Shown here one piece after another: positions 12,701-23,688 of a stretch of 64,000 nt of DNA. A model generated the notes under the pieces. The model saw nothing but the letters and a program-made list of their open reading frames with translations, had not been told where the DNA came from and did not search any database. Numbering within the stretch: the first letter of the stretch is position 1; each line of letters begins with the position of its first letter. Source of the DNA: Brachypodium distachyon (taxonomy: Eukaryota > Streptophyta > Magnoliopsida > Poales > Poaceae); the NCBI RefSeq assembly GCF_000005505.3, contig NC_016131.3:71002355-71066354 (forward strand). The letters run 5' to 3'. The position numbers and the translations under genes are program-made.

Positions 12701-13485
12701 ACACAGTTAAAGAACGGGTGTAAAAAAGTAAATCGGTGTGCTGGAGCTGAGGAGATTCCTGTCATTTTATCAATTTGTTCTATGGACCAGCGGCACTGCT
12801 GCAGCTGAAAGCCCGAAAGTTATGTTTCAGTTTCTTCTGCCTAGGAGTTCCTTTCTTAGATTCAGTCAGTTCAAAAACTTTTTTCTTTTTTAGCGGTCTC
12901 TTTTGTTGAACTGTCCTTTTTAAGGGCCTTTTCTGCTTCATTTCGAACCTGAATCAATGGTTTCCAACGGCAACGTCGAATGGAGCTGCTGCAATACTAG
13001 GCCCATGCGCCCCCGCTAGTTCTGCCCTCACTTCTTGGTGAAATCCTCTCCCTGTGCTTACTCCCTACCCCTGTACAGTTTCTTTTTGCGTTGCCCTCTG
13101 GGCTTAATAATAAAAAGGTGATCTTGTTCAGGTGGAGCCAACCCCCACGGTTGACGTTTTTAAAAAAAAAACTAGGCTCTAAATAAAGCCCACTTTTTAT
13201 CTAAAATAAAAAAAAATAAAGCCCACTTTTGGAGAGTGGCTTGCCACTGCAAACTGTAGCCCGTATGACACCACAAAATGTAGCCCAGAGGCCCAAAAAC
13301 GAACACCATGTGGACAAGGAAAAAAAGAAGCCCAAGGGCCACGAGAGTAAGGAAGCCTACGTGTAGAATCCTGGTTGGTCCACGTATCTCGTTGTACCAC
13401 ACAAACGTGACCACCAAAACCCGAGGGAGCCCAACCCCTTCCCTCCACCACAAACCAGAGACAGATAACGCAACACAGCACCACC
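9722..13485. other. intergenic region, GC-rich in part, no supported gene
   Basis: The stretch 10500-12600 is unusually GC-rich for an intergenic region and has long open frames on both strands (for example 10816-11496 on the minus strand). None shows a known domain, codon bias or splice sites, and opposite-strand ORFs overlap. TACG repeats occur near 11473-11485 and 12411-12424. A TATA-like element lies near 11262. Around 13180-13226 a short direct repeat (aataaagcccactttt) lies in the promoter of the next gene. Confidence 0.45.
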
Positions 13486-14037
13486 ATGCCGCCGCCGTTG
13501 CCGTCCGCCGTCTCCGCCTCCGCCTCCGCCGCATCCTCCCCCTTCTTCCTCCGTTCCCCGCCTCCTCTTCCCAATCCCCCCCGATCTTCGAGACCCCTCA
13601 AGCGCCACTCAACATCCTGTCTCTCCCTGGTGGTCGCGCGGGCCTCGGCTTCCGGCGCCGCCGAGACCGAAACGGTCTTCTTCGACGGCGGCGCCCACTA
13701 CGGCGACCTGGTGGCGAACCTGGTCCTGGGCCTGACCCTTCTCTGGCTGCCCCTGACCCTGGCCGCCGTGTCCCGCGCGCTGCTCCTCCGGTACCGCTTC
13801 ACCTCCCGCCGCGTCACCGTCATCTCGGGCCTCTCCGGCGACGACCGCACGGACTTCCCCTACTCCTCCGTCTCCGACGTCGTCGTCGTTCCGCGGTTCA
13901 TAGGTGAGTGGGGCGACATCGTCATCACGCTCAGGGATGGGACCAAGGTGGACCTCCGGAGCGTGCCCAGGTTCCGCGAGGTCGCAGATTACTGCCGCAA
14001 GATGGCCGCCGCCGAGGGGGGCCTAGGGAGCCGCTGA
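13486..14037 (+). CDS. chloroplast-targeted bPH2 (YdbS-like PH) domain membrane protein
   Basis: Single-exon ORF of 183 codons plus TGA; the ATG lies in CACCATGC, a good plant start context. Residues 1 to about 50 are rich in Ser, Ala, Pro and Arg with few acidic residues, as in a chloroplast transit peptide. A hydrophobic segment (about 75-100) contains LVLGLTLLWLPLTLAAVS. The following domain (about 103-175) has RYRFTSRRVTVISG, SVSDVVVVPRFIGEWGDIVI and LRDGTKVDLRSVPRFREVA, the layout of the bacterial PH (bPH_2, formerly DUF304) family. The family is membrane-associated, but its biochemical role in plants is not established. The high GC of the ORF contrasts with its flanks and supports coding. 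Plastid location is inferred. Confidence 0.82.
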   Translation: MPPPLPSAVSASASAASSPFFLRSPPPLPNPPRSSRPLKRHSTSCLSLVVARASASGAAETETVFFDGGAHYGDLVANLVLGLTLLWLPLTLAAVSRALLLRYRFTSRRVTVISGLSGDDRTDFPYSSVSDVVVVPRFIGEWGDIVITLRDGTKVDLRSVPRFREVADYCRKMAAAEGGLGSR

Positions 14038-17000
14038 GGACGCAGTTGTTCTGAATTGTGCAGTGCGGAGTGTTTTTTGTGCTTGATCGCGCTTGTCTGT
14101 TGTAAATTGTTAATGTGAGGACAGAAGCTTCTGACGAAAGTAAAGAAGGTTAATGCATTCTGTTCACTGTTCAGTATGTCGATCGATAGCCTATTCAGTA
14201 TGTCGATCAACATGACAGTCAGTGGCAACTCGTGTTCTTCTTGCAAGTGCACTTTCTAGCGGCATGCCTTTGTTACTCCGTGCACTCTACGGTTAAAATT
14301 TTCTGCTCCTATTTGGGACTCTCTTTTTTGTAAGCATACTCCTATTTAGGACTCTTGGTAGCGTCATGTAGCATAGATCATTCAAAACTGAGTGGTGTTA
14401 AATAGATGAGGAAAGCATGATGGGCCATTGGGATGAATGATGCCATCCCTAATATTCTAATGGGCTTTGCCAACAAAGGTCAGGTGAGAGAGAAATGGGC
14501 CCATAGAGGAGTATAATTCTAGGACATTAGTTTGCGTTTCATTCTACATTTCTACAGTACTACTTTGGTTCCTTTTTTTAGCAAAGCCATCATGACAGGA
14601 TTGACATCTTTAATGATCTTCAAACAAAATTACTTCGTCTGTCAAACTTGCTAAAATAAACTCAGGAGCATCCTACCAATTAGCAAACCATTTCAATTTT
14701 GTTAGTTCTGATTAACCAGCCAATTCAGTCCCTTCTCTGTCTCTGTCTCTCTAATTACAATTCACTCCCATGTTCTAAAAAAACCAATTCACTCCTAGAA
14801 GAGATAACTACAGAAAAATAAATGAATTCAACACGTGATCAGCGTCAGAGGAGGTTTCGTGGTAGGTTTTTCACATAGAAATCCGATCAACCTGGGTGCC
14901 ACCAAGTGGGGGGGCTGCGTGCCGCTAATTGCAAGCCATAAATGAAATTTTGAAATACGTTATTTTTGTCTGGTCAACCGTGGTGTTGGTGCTGAACCTG
15001 ACTGCAGAGACCTCATGTTGGCTGGCACGCATGACGCTGTCATGTTTGCCGGCACACAATGACAAAGTCTGAGCTGACTCCCAAACGATCGGGCCACTGC
15101 TGTATTTTCTTTGTCTTATAACTCTGCGAGTCAACCTTGTTGGCGCCCCTGCAAACTCCCAACATGTTCAGTTGATGGCACGAGAATGAGGTAGAAGAAA
15201 GCGAGTGGACGCAGGCCGAGAACATTGCGTCGTTTCGCACAATAATAGTACTAGTAGTACAAATTCTAAAACGTTTTAAGTTGCTAGTTAATGCCCTAGT
15301 GAAGTGATGGCTCACCGGCATTTGATTCTGTCAACGACGTGCAAATTAAAAGACCTTAATTAACTTCTCCTTTTTTTTCCTCCTCCAAAAGTGATGTTTT
15401 CTCGCACTACATGCAAACAGTGCAGAAAAGACCTTCACATCTTTACTTCTCCGAACAATTCCGTACATCCACTTAAGAAAGCCGATTCTTCTTCTTGCAT
15501 AATCCAGAACAATCCATGTCTTGCTAGCAAGTAGTAGTAAGACGCTTAAGATGCTTAGGGTCAGTGGCTCAGTGCGAGGCCGGTAGTAGTGGAGCGGTCT
15601 ACCATGGGCCATGGCATGACAGAGCTCCAGATCAAGCTCACTTTCTTTCCTTGTTCGATAACGAAGTTCACTTTCTTTGGTTCCTTCTTTCATTTCATTT
15701 CCTTGTTTGACTGATCCTCCTCGCTCTTCAGTAAGTGGCCGTTGGCCGTTCTGAAGTGCCCACTGTATCGCAGTGAGACTCCTCGCGAAATGATTCCGTC
15801 GGCACCTGCAAATGGCGAGTTGTTTAGCATATCTGGAACGTTTTGCTTTAGCTAATCTAGCTTGTCTTTCTTCTGTTGGATCAGTGCCTAACTCCACGAC
15901 CACGAGAGCAATTATTGACGGCAGCAGGGGAAGCAGTTCGTCCCACACTAGCTGCTGCTGCTGCTATCATTGCGGCGCCAGCGCGCAGCAGGGACAAGAA
16001 AGTGTCAAAGAGGAACGCGGCCATTGTTCTGGCTTTCTTCTTCTTCAACTGAAAATTTGCTGAAGAAATTGTTTTTCAGCTGGACGCGGAACATAAAAAT
16101 TTTTTGTTGCCATTTGACTGTTCCGTGGAAGCGTCGGTTGCCGTGCTGGCACATGGTAGCGGCAGAGGTCGCTGGATGGAGTCATAGTATGTCCGGGGTT
16201 GACTTGATCCCCGCTGTCCCCTTGACCACTCCGGCACACGATACGGACAAACACACACGTACGGGCTTTCCGATCAGGCAATTAGGGCCATGCAGCAGTG
16301 TAAACTTTTTTTGGGGCGACATGGTTGGATGGTTCCACATATTTTTGCTCCATCATGCTTAAGCTAGCTGCGTTTGCTGATGGATGGCTGATGCTCTCGC
16401 ACAAAAGGGAAAGCGGCAGGCAGAGCATCATCCATGATCCATCAGCTGCTGCCGGAGAAGGGCAACGGGCAATTGGCCACATATGGATTGGCTCGGCTCG
16501 AAATGCAAAAGTCACACGAATCTCTTTTCCCCTCGGTGTTGCGTGAATAAAAGGAAGACGGATATATGCAAAGCTAACCGAAATAGATGGGCCACACTGT
16601 AGACCTTTATGCAGATCATTTGATCGGTCTGTGCGACTGTGACTAGACAGAAAGGATCTCTTCCGTCCGGCCTAGCTGTACACTATCTTCATTTTAGTCA
16701 TCGTACGTACCGGCTCTTTCGGCTCTTTTACGGTACCTCGGGATTAATACGAGCCCACCATTTCGTTTCGATGGAACGGATGTGTTTAGTTAGCACTCCA
16801 ACATAAACACAAGGAAGTACCACATAAAAAAAACTTAGGAGTACCATGAGTTTAAGGGTAGAAATGTAATCTGAAATTTAATTCTTGCCGGAGTTTAGGG
16901 CTAACAGTTTAATTCTCGCTGGAGTTTAATTAGGCCACGCCATGCGCCTACGATGAGAGAGGCATCCTGGAGATGCACCGGATTAATTCTTCAAGTATGG

Positions 17001-17400
17001 CCTAGCTCCTCTCTTGCTCGCGGTCTCACGGATGCTCGCTCCACCTGCCATTGATTGATGGCATGTGAAGGATCCTAGTGGCTGCGGCTACAAGCATCAG
17101 ATCTAAATGTGACTGATTTGATCGAGGTTCATGGCAGAGCTCATCTTTCCTACATGCGTTCCAATCTGAATAGATGTTTGAATCATGGATGTCTACCGCC
17201 ATGGTCGCAGTGGTGGCGAGGGAGCCCAAATACACGTCATCGTTGGTTGGGAGAGTAACGAGATGCGGGCGGCGGCGGCGCCATGAACGCCAAGGTCCAG
17301 ATCAATTAGGAAATAATTAGTCCTTTAGATGAGAGAAAATACCTGAAACACCCTTCTAAATCAATGGCTGGATTTGCTTGGTACTCCACTCTCTTACATA
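14038..17400. other. intergenic region, no supported gene
   Basis: The first ~120 bases are probably the 3' UTR of the bPH2 gene. Further on, 15346-15948 on the minus strand is a 200-codon open frame containing LLPLLPSIIALVVVELG. I recognise no family, and its composition matches the flanking non-coding DNA. A short GCT-repeat lies near 15952-15965. No RNA gene or transposon boundary was recognised. Confidence 0.4.
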
Positions 17401-17528
17401 TTTCTTCCGTCCAATAAAGGATGTCTCAACTTCAATTTTAACTAAATTTGAATGCATCTATACACTAAGTCATGTCTAGATACATCCAAATTTTGATAAA
17501 GTTGAAACATTTTTTGTTGGACGGAGGG
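17401..17528. mobile_element. Stowaway-like MITE, about 128 bp (degenerate)
   Basis: Left end cttccgtccaataaaggatg and right end gttggacggaggg are imperfect inverted repeats of Stowaway type. TA occurs at 17399-17400 and 17529-17530. The first few bases of the left terminus have diverged. Confidence 0.6.
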
Positions 17529-18499
17529 TATCATTTTCAGTTAAAAAAAATGTACTCCTAAATCTCCGTGACCACGGATGCCAATAGCAAAATCTGGTCG
17601 GTTTTGCTGTTCTGTCTGTGCCAGGGAACGTACAGAGGCGAAGTCATCGTGAGGGCCACCAACGCACTGTGGACATGGGGTCAACAACCCTAGAATCGAC
17701 AGCCAGAGACCAAGGCCAAGAGCTTTCAGATTCACGCATGATCTTCCGTTCCACTGCATTTATATTTCGGCTGTAAATGTCCTGACGGAGTGACAGTTGC
17801 ATTATATTAGCATTGTTGACTCCGTCTGTCAGTGTCAGGAGGCGACACAGGAGCCTATCCGTTTTAGCTAGATTCTCTACTGCCGCATCAACGACCATAT
17901 CTGCATAATGGCTACTTAAATAAACCTAAAGAAGATTGATAAATTGCAGAAGCTATAGAAGTCAAAACATCCAATGGGATGGGAATCAAACGACACCGGC
18001 TGCTAAACATGTCGCCTTAATTAGCAGCCAATCCGGTGCTCCAACAGCCGAACAACCTTCTCTGTCTCGTGTCATTCCGGGAGCTCAATCGTGGGGCCAT
18101 CGGCTAATCGACGGAACCGTTCAGACACGTTTTCTTTTCGGTGATTATGTTGCTTGCTAAGTAAGCATAGACAAAGAAGTGACCTGGTGAGGAGAAAAAT
18201 TAAGTTAAATTACATTAAAACTGAGGCTAGCATCACATTCTCATGCTCTTTCTTTATTGTTGAGTTTTATAAGTGAGATGATAAGGTTGAGTAGGAGTAT
18301 AGCTGACTAGCTAAGCTAAGCTCGGTCCCAGCTCCAAGGCTAAAGAGGAGTTAGGAGTATACACATATAAACGGCGAAGATACGTTGAAGCTACCCAAGT
18401 TTGGGCATGCATATAAATGGGAGAAATGGACAGGATACCCTACATTGGTATCTTAAGTACGTAGAGAATGTAGTAAAAATATGAGGGGGGTTATAACTA
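17529..18499. other. intergenic region, no supported gene
   Basis: About 1 kb of mixed-composition sequence with only short ORFs and no recognisable repeat ends or coding domains. Confidence 0.4.
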
Positions 18500-18566
18500 C
18501 TCTCTCTGGCCCAAAATAAGTGACGTGAAATTATATAGATTCTTATACAAATCCGAACGGAATGAG
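18500..18566. mobile_element. Stowaway remnant, about 67 bp
   Basis: A short element begins ctctctctggcccaaaataa and ends ccgaacggaatgag, followed by TA. These resemble decayed Stowaway termini. It is shorter than usual, suggesting an internal deletion. Confidence 0.4.
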
Positions 18567-18799
18567 TATATGTTTAATTAATGGAGCCACTTCCTTGAAG
18601 TAATTTTAGGAATTTGAGATATGAGAATGGGCTTCATTTGGATGTAATTATTGAAAAACTTGGAATTGGATTGGTTTCAATATCAAATCCGCCATTGCAT
18701 CGAAGGGACTCTAATACCAATTTTGTTTGGTTGTACAAGATAATACTAGGTGGAATCAACACAACATCCCGTTCAATTTTTTGTTTAGATGTCCATTGA

Positions 18800-18985
18800 C
18801 TTGAGTTCGGTCCGAGCTCGACGGAGTTCGTCTGAGTAGTTGTTGGAGCTTGCCGAAGCTCATACACCAGAGTAGTCGTCGGAGCTTGCCGGAATTCGTC
18901 AAATCTCACCGGAGTTAACCTGAGTTCACTAGAGTAGTCGTCGAAATTTAGTGCAGTTCATCGGAGTAGTCGCAAGTGGTATCGA
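18800..18985. repeat. imperfect short tandem repeats (GAGTAGTCGTCGGAGCTTG type)
   Basis: The segment repeats variants of 'gagtagtcgtcggagcttgc' and 'cggagttcgtc' several times with irregular spacing, giving an imperfect minisatellite of about 30-60 bp periodicity. No coding function is apparent. Confidence 0.5.
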
Positions 18986-20224
18986 CGATGGCAGGCGCAG
19001 TCGTAATCCATTTCCACCCAATTTGGAAGGGTAAGACTCTGATTCAGGAGAGAAATCCAACACAAAGAAATTGAGTGTTCAATTCTATGGACATCCAGAC
19101 ATCATAATTCACAAAAAGTAATTACAATTCCGAATTCCAGGCTTCAAATGGGGGGTAGAAGTTTTTCGAAAGAAGACGGCCAAAACTTCCAGATTTTCAT
19201 CATACTCTTCAAAATTGTTTTACTGCCAGTTTCCTAGAAAATGTCGTATTTATTACGAACGGAGGTAGGCCATCAGTTCGTGTAAATCAAAATAAATGGA
19301 CACAGGAGTATTTCTCAACTTTAAGGAAGTAGACATCACAGTTGATGACAAAGCATCTTGACTGATACGCCATCCTTTTTGCTTCCAACTCCCCGTGCAA
19401 TCTCAAAGTTTGCCTCTGCAGCCATACAACTTGTCCTTTTTTTTAGCCTACCATATGCACTTTTCCCAGGGGGTGTACATTCGCAGGGATCCTGTGTGAA
19501 CAAGGGATGTATATTGAATATCTAAATTCTTCAAGGATTTATGTGCAAAGATACTGCCCCATCCCAACGTGTACAAGAAGAGAGCGACAGGGGGGAAGAG
19601 ACGAGCCCCCCTGTTCGCAGCTCCATTCCCACCTGAGACCCGAGATTGGTCGGTCAGTGGCTTCTGGCCGGCACCTGGCTCCCCCGGAGTTCCACCCTCA
19701 GGGCCTCAGCTCCCTCCCTCTCTCGTCTCCTCCTCCTCTTGCAGCCTCAGATCACGCGAGCCTCTTCCTGCCTGACTGCGTCCCTCGCTCTCCCTGCCGC
19801 GCCCGTGCGGTTCTTGGTGAAGGCGTGGCGGCCCGGCAGGCCTCCAGTTGACCCGACCGACTCCCAATCCGGTCAGCTCGGAGGCGGCGGGGTGAGATTT
19901 CAGTTGACTTTTGAAGCTTCTTGCTTGTTTCTTCCTGGGCTTTGCGGCTGCCCGCCGGCCTTGCGGATTTTTCTCTCTTCCTTCAAGTGGCGGCCGATAT
20001 CAGCTGGAAAGCCTTGCCAAGTTTGGGGAGGACTGGCTGCTGGGTTCTCGTCTTCACCGGCGAAATACCCTGGGCTCATTTTTCAGCTGCTGCTGGTGCT
20101 TCTGATCCTCTTGATCCCTTCTTCCTTCCATTACTGGCCCTCTCTTGTTGCTCGTCAGTACGTAGCTTAAGAAGGAGAAGGGATAAGGAGAGAGGGAGAG
20201 ATACAGGACAGGAGCGGATCAGAG
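18986..20224 (+). promoter_or_regulatory. promoter and 5' UTR region of the RLCK gene
   Basis: The first part is AT-rich and includes a Stowaway-type right end near 19240-19266. From about 19560 composition changes to GC/CT-rich, as in a long cereal 5' leader running to the ATG at 20225. Several upstream ATGs lie in this segment; the ORF from 19921 overlaps the kinase start codon in another frame. Whether all of it is transcribed cannot be told from sequence. No clear TATA box was identified. Confidence 0.4.
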
Positions 20225-22967
20225 ATGGGGAATTGCATGAAAACCACGGCGCGGGTGGATCACAGCATGAACACCGGTGGTGCCTGTGAGTGACTTCCTT
20301 CCGGCTTACCCCCTTCTCGGAAAAAAAGCTCTAATTTGCTCTGCATATGCTATCATATATCCGTCAGTTTCCACTTATATCTACTTATGGTACTAGTACA
20401 GTAGCTTGTGGATTTGGTTTGTGATGAATTGTGCTGGGTGCTCCAGCATGGCTCGGAAAAATTGAAGGTCATGTTGTGCATCTAACACTTATAGTATCAG
20501 CTGCGTCACTAGTTACTTTTGGCTAGCTTGTTTCTCTTGTGCACCTTCGCTTCTACTTCTGTTCCTCCTTCTTATACTTCTGTAGGGTAACAATAACATA
20601 GCAAGGATAAGAACATTTATTGCTTCTTAGGCTTGGTTTCTTTGGGAGTATTAGTTTCTTCTTAGGCTTCTTTCTTAAAAAAAGAACTTCCCAAGCTTGA
20701 TATCCTTTAAATTTCACGGTCAATGGAACAGAAGTTTTCCATTTCAGATAGCAATTTTTTGGCATCACCTTCTTGACAAGGTACTAGAGTTATAAATGTT
20801 GTTATGGGATAGGGAGGGATTTTTCCAATTCTGATAGACCTAGAGCACTGGATGATGCTAAATTTGCAATTCATAAGTTCAATAATATCATTGTGATACC
20901 AATTTCTTTGTTCTTATACACATTTCCTTTGTTTGTTGCTGGGAAATCAGATCCATCAAAATTGACCAGCAAAACAAGCCTATCATCCGTCCCTTCCAGC
21001 AAGACCAACTCAACTCGTTCAACTTTCACTCTGCCGTCTATAAGAGATAGGAGTGAGCTTCCTACTCCACGGACAGAAGGTGAAATCTTGTCGTCTTCAA
21101 ATTTGAAGGCCTTCTCCTTCAGTGACCTAAAAAATGCGACCAAGAACTTTCGACCCGACAGTCTTCTTGGGGAAGGAGGATTTGGGCATGTTTTCAAAGG
21201 TTGGATTGATGAACACACTCTTGCTCCTTCAAAACCGGGAAGTGGTATGGTTGTTGCTGTCAAGAAGCTTAAGCCAGAAGGTTTCCAAGGGCACAAGGAA
21301 TGGCTGGTACGTCCAAGACTCTTTACCATTGTTCTCTACTGTCCTTTCGGATTATTTTTTTAATGTTTCCTGATTGTTAATTTTCCTGCTCAGACAGAGG
21401 TTAACTACCTTGGCCAACTTCATCACGCGAATCTTGTTAAGCTCATTGGTTATTGCACGGATGGCGATAACCGACTTCTGGTGTATGAGTTCATGCCCAA
21501 GGGAAGTTTGGAGAATCATCTGTTCAGAAGTATGTATTTTAATTCATATGGTTTCTCCTTGCTAAATCCTTGATTTTCATGTCTTAAATGTTCACGAGAC
21601 AACTATAATCAATAATACATCTGTTCTTTCAGGAGGAGCTGATCCTTTGTCATGGGCAATAAGACTTAAGGTTGCTATTGGGGCTGCTAGGGGTTTGTCA
21701 TTTTTGCATGATGCAGAAAACCAAGTTATATATCGTGATTTCAAGGCATCAAACATTCTCCTTGACTCGGTATGGTTGAAAAATAATGTTGACTGATTAC
21801 AAGCATATCTTACTTTTTGAGATGCTTGTGTAACCTTTTGTTCTTGATTCAATACAGGAATTCAACTCAAAACTTTCAGATTTTGGTTTAGCGAAAGCAG
21901 GTCCTACTGGTGATAGAACTCATGTTTCCACACAAGTCATGGGCACTCATGGATATGCAGCTCCAGAGTATATTGCAACAGGTAGAAGTTACCTTTGTTT
22001 GCATCATATTTATGAAAACGGGGCCATGAGTCCCTTTCTTTTCTATCATGTAACATCAGTTTATTTGTAAGATATTTTCATGTCGGATCCTTGCTTTGCA
22101 TCAGCTAAATCCCACTATGATAATCTTGTTGCCTAAAAGCATCTTTTGTCAATTACAGAGTTCATAATAATGGCCTATTTCTTTAAATAGAATTATACCA
22201 TTATGACACTTGCGCATCATGTAGATTATCATTAAATTTATTCCCTGAATTCCCTCCGAAGTCAACTATATTTGTCTTCTGTTTTGTCTACATTTTCTGA
22301 ATTCAGCATTTCATTGTTATATGTCAAGTCAAACTAACCTTTCATGGAGGAAATGTTCCACTCTACTTTATTCCTACCCAATTATTCTTGGATTTTAGAA
22401 AAACACAGCACATCTGGACAGGTACTGATAAAACCGCGCATAAATAATAAATAAGCAAACATGCATAGTTTATTTCCAGATCAACCTATTCTCATATTTT
22501 ATTTAATATTCACAGGTCGCCTATCTGCAAAAGCAGACGTCTACAGCTTCGGGGTGGTATTGCTTGAGTTGCTCACAGGGAGACGAGCCCTGGACAAATC
22601 GAAGCCAGGCATAGAGCAGAACCTAGTCGACTGGGCCAAACCACACCTGCGCGACAAGCGCAGATTGTACCGCGTGATGGATACGAAGCTTGGAGGCCAG
22701 TATCCCAAGAAAGGAGCGCATGCCATTGCAAACCTCGCCCTGCAATGCATCTGCAACGATGCCAAGATGCGGCCACAGATGTCTGAGGTGTTGGAAGAGC
22801 TGGAGCAGCTGCAGGAATCCAAATACAATTTGGCGTCGCCACAGGTGGACAACCGGAGGACCTCCAACACTGTACTGAAATCGCCGATGAGAGTCCAACC
22901 TTCACCACGGCGATCTCTTGGAGCGGCGTCGCCATTGCCGGCATATAGGTCCGCACAAGGGCATTAG
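20225..22967 (+). CDS. receptor-like cytoplasmic kinase, subfamily VII (PBS1-like)
   Basis: Six exons (20225-20285, 20951-21306, 21394-21529, 21633-21769, 21858-21981, 22516-22967) with GT..AG introns and matching phases encode 421 residues. The N-terminus MGNCMK has the Gly2 and Cys4 expected for N-myristoylation and palmitoylation, so plasma-membrane anchoring is inferred. A Ser/Thr-rich linker precedes the kinase domain: GEGGFG at 94-99, VAVKKL with Lys125, YRDFKASN with RD at 219-220, DFG at 238-240, an activation segment with [17 protein letters not shown], then KADVYSFGV. The kinase has the RD motif and all core residues, so it is probably active. Family members relay immune-receptor and growth signals by phosphorylating downstream proteins. 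The Ser-rich tail ([11 protein letters not shown]) is typical of PBL proteins. The particular ortholog (PBL3-like) is not settled. Confidence 0.93.
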
Positions 22968-23688
22968 AAAGCACGGACTTAGAATTGGAAGGCATGTACC
23001 TGCATTCTGCAGGCTGTATATTTGGTGGTGTGAGCATTGAGCAGTGTAATAGTAGTTGTTTCTAGTGATGCTTCTTGTTCTTGGTCATCTGTTACTTAGA
23101 ATATGACCATGTCATTCTAAGATAAGTTGTTTCAACTAGATGATAGGTGCTCGAACTTGGCCAAACTTGTGGTCTCGTTCTGTGCTGTTCTTGTTATTTA
23201 TTATGTCTGAATCTCCGAAGTGATTTTGCTCAGAAAAAAAAATTAATCAGGCTAGTACGTTGGCAATTTCTTGTGAAGCAGAAATATTCCAGTTCACCAG
23301 TGAGCTTGATGAGAAAAAAAGATTCAAGTTGTCGGATGTAATCTTGCTGTTCTTAACATTCTACAGATGCCGTATTCTCAGGGGCACTTCTTTTCCAGAT
23401 AGGGACTGACACTTTGTGGGTCAAAACTGAAATGTGAAACTGTGAACCACTGAAAACGACTCCTATTTGCAAAATTATGTGATATGAAGAAAAACAATAA
23501 CTTTGAATTGCAGTTATCTACAGACACTTGTTGCACATTTTGCTTGGATTAAATGGTGATTCAGATATGACGACTTGGTCTGAAATTCACCTGATGATTT
23601 AACACAAATTTGCCAAGAAAGATAAAACAGTGGTGCTGGTCCAGTGGTCCTGAAGAGGCATAGGCGATGCAGTTTGTCTCATTTCTCA
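22968..23688. other. convergent 3' flanks of the kinase and DHQS-like genes
   Basis: The kinase stop and the minus-strand DHQS stop lie 721 bp apart and face each other. The spacer is AT-rich with only short ORFs, so it should hold both 3' UTRs. No other gene or repeat is visible. Confidence 0.45.

Noticed and set aside
19646..20170. 174-codon ORF before the kinase gene as a separate gene
   Set aside because: Composition fits a GC/CT-rich leader, there is no domain, and several overlapping frames are equally open; kept only as a possible upstream ORF.
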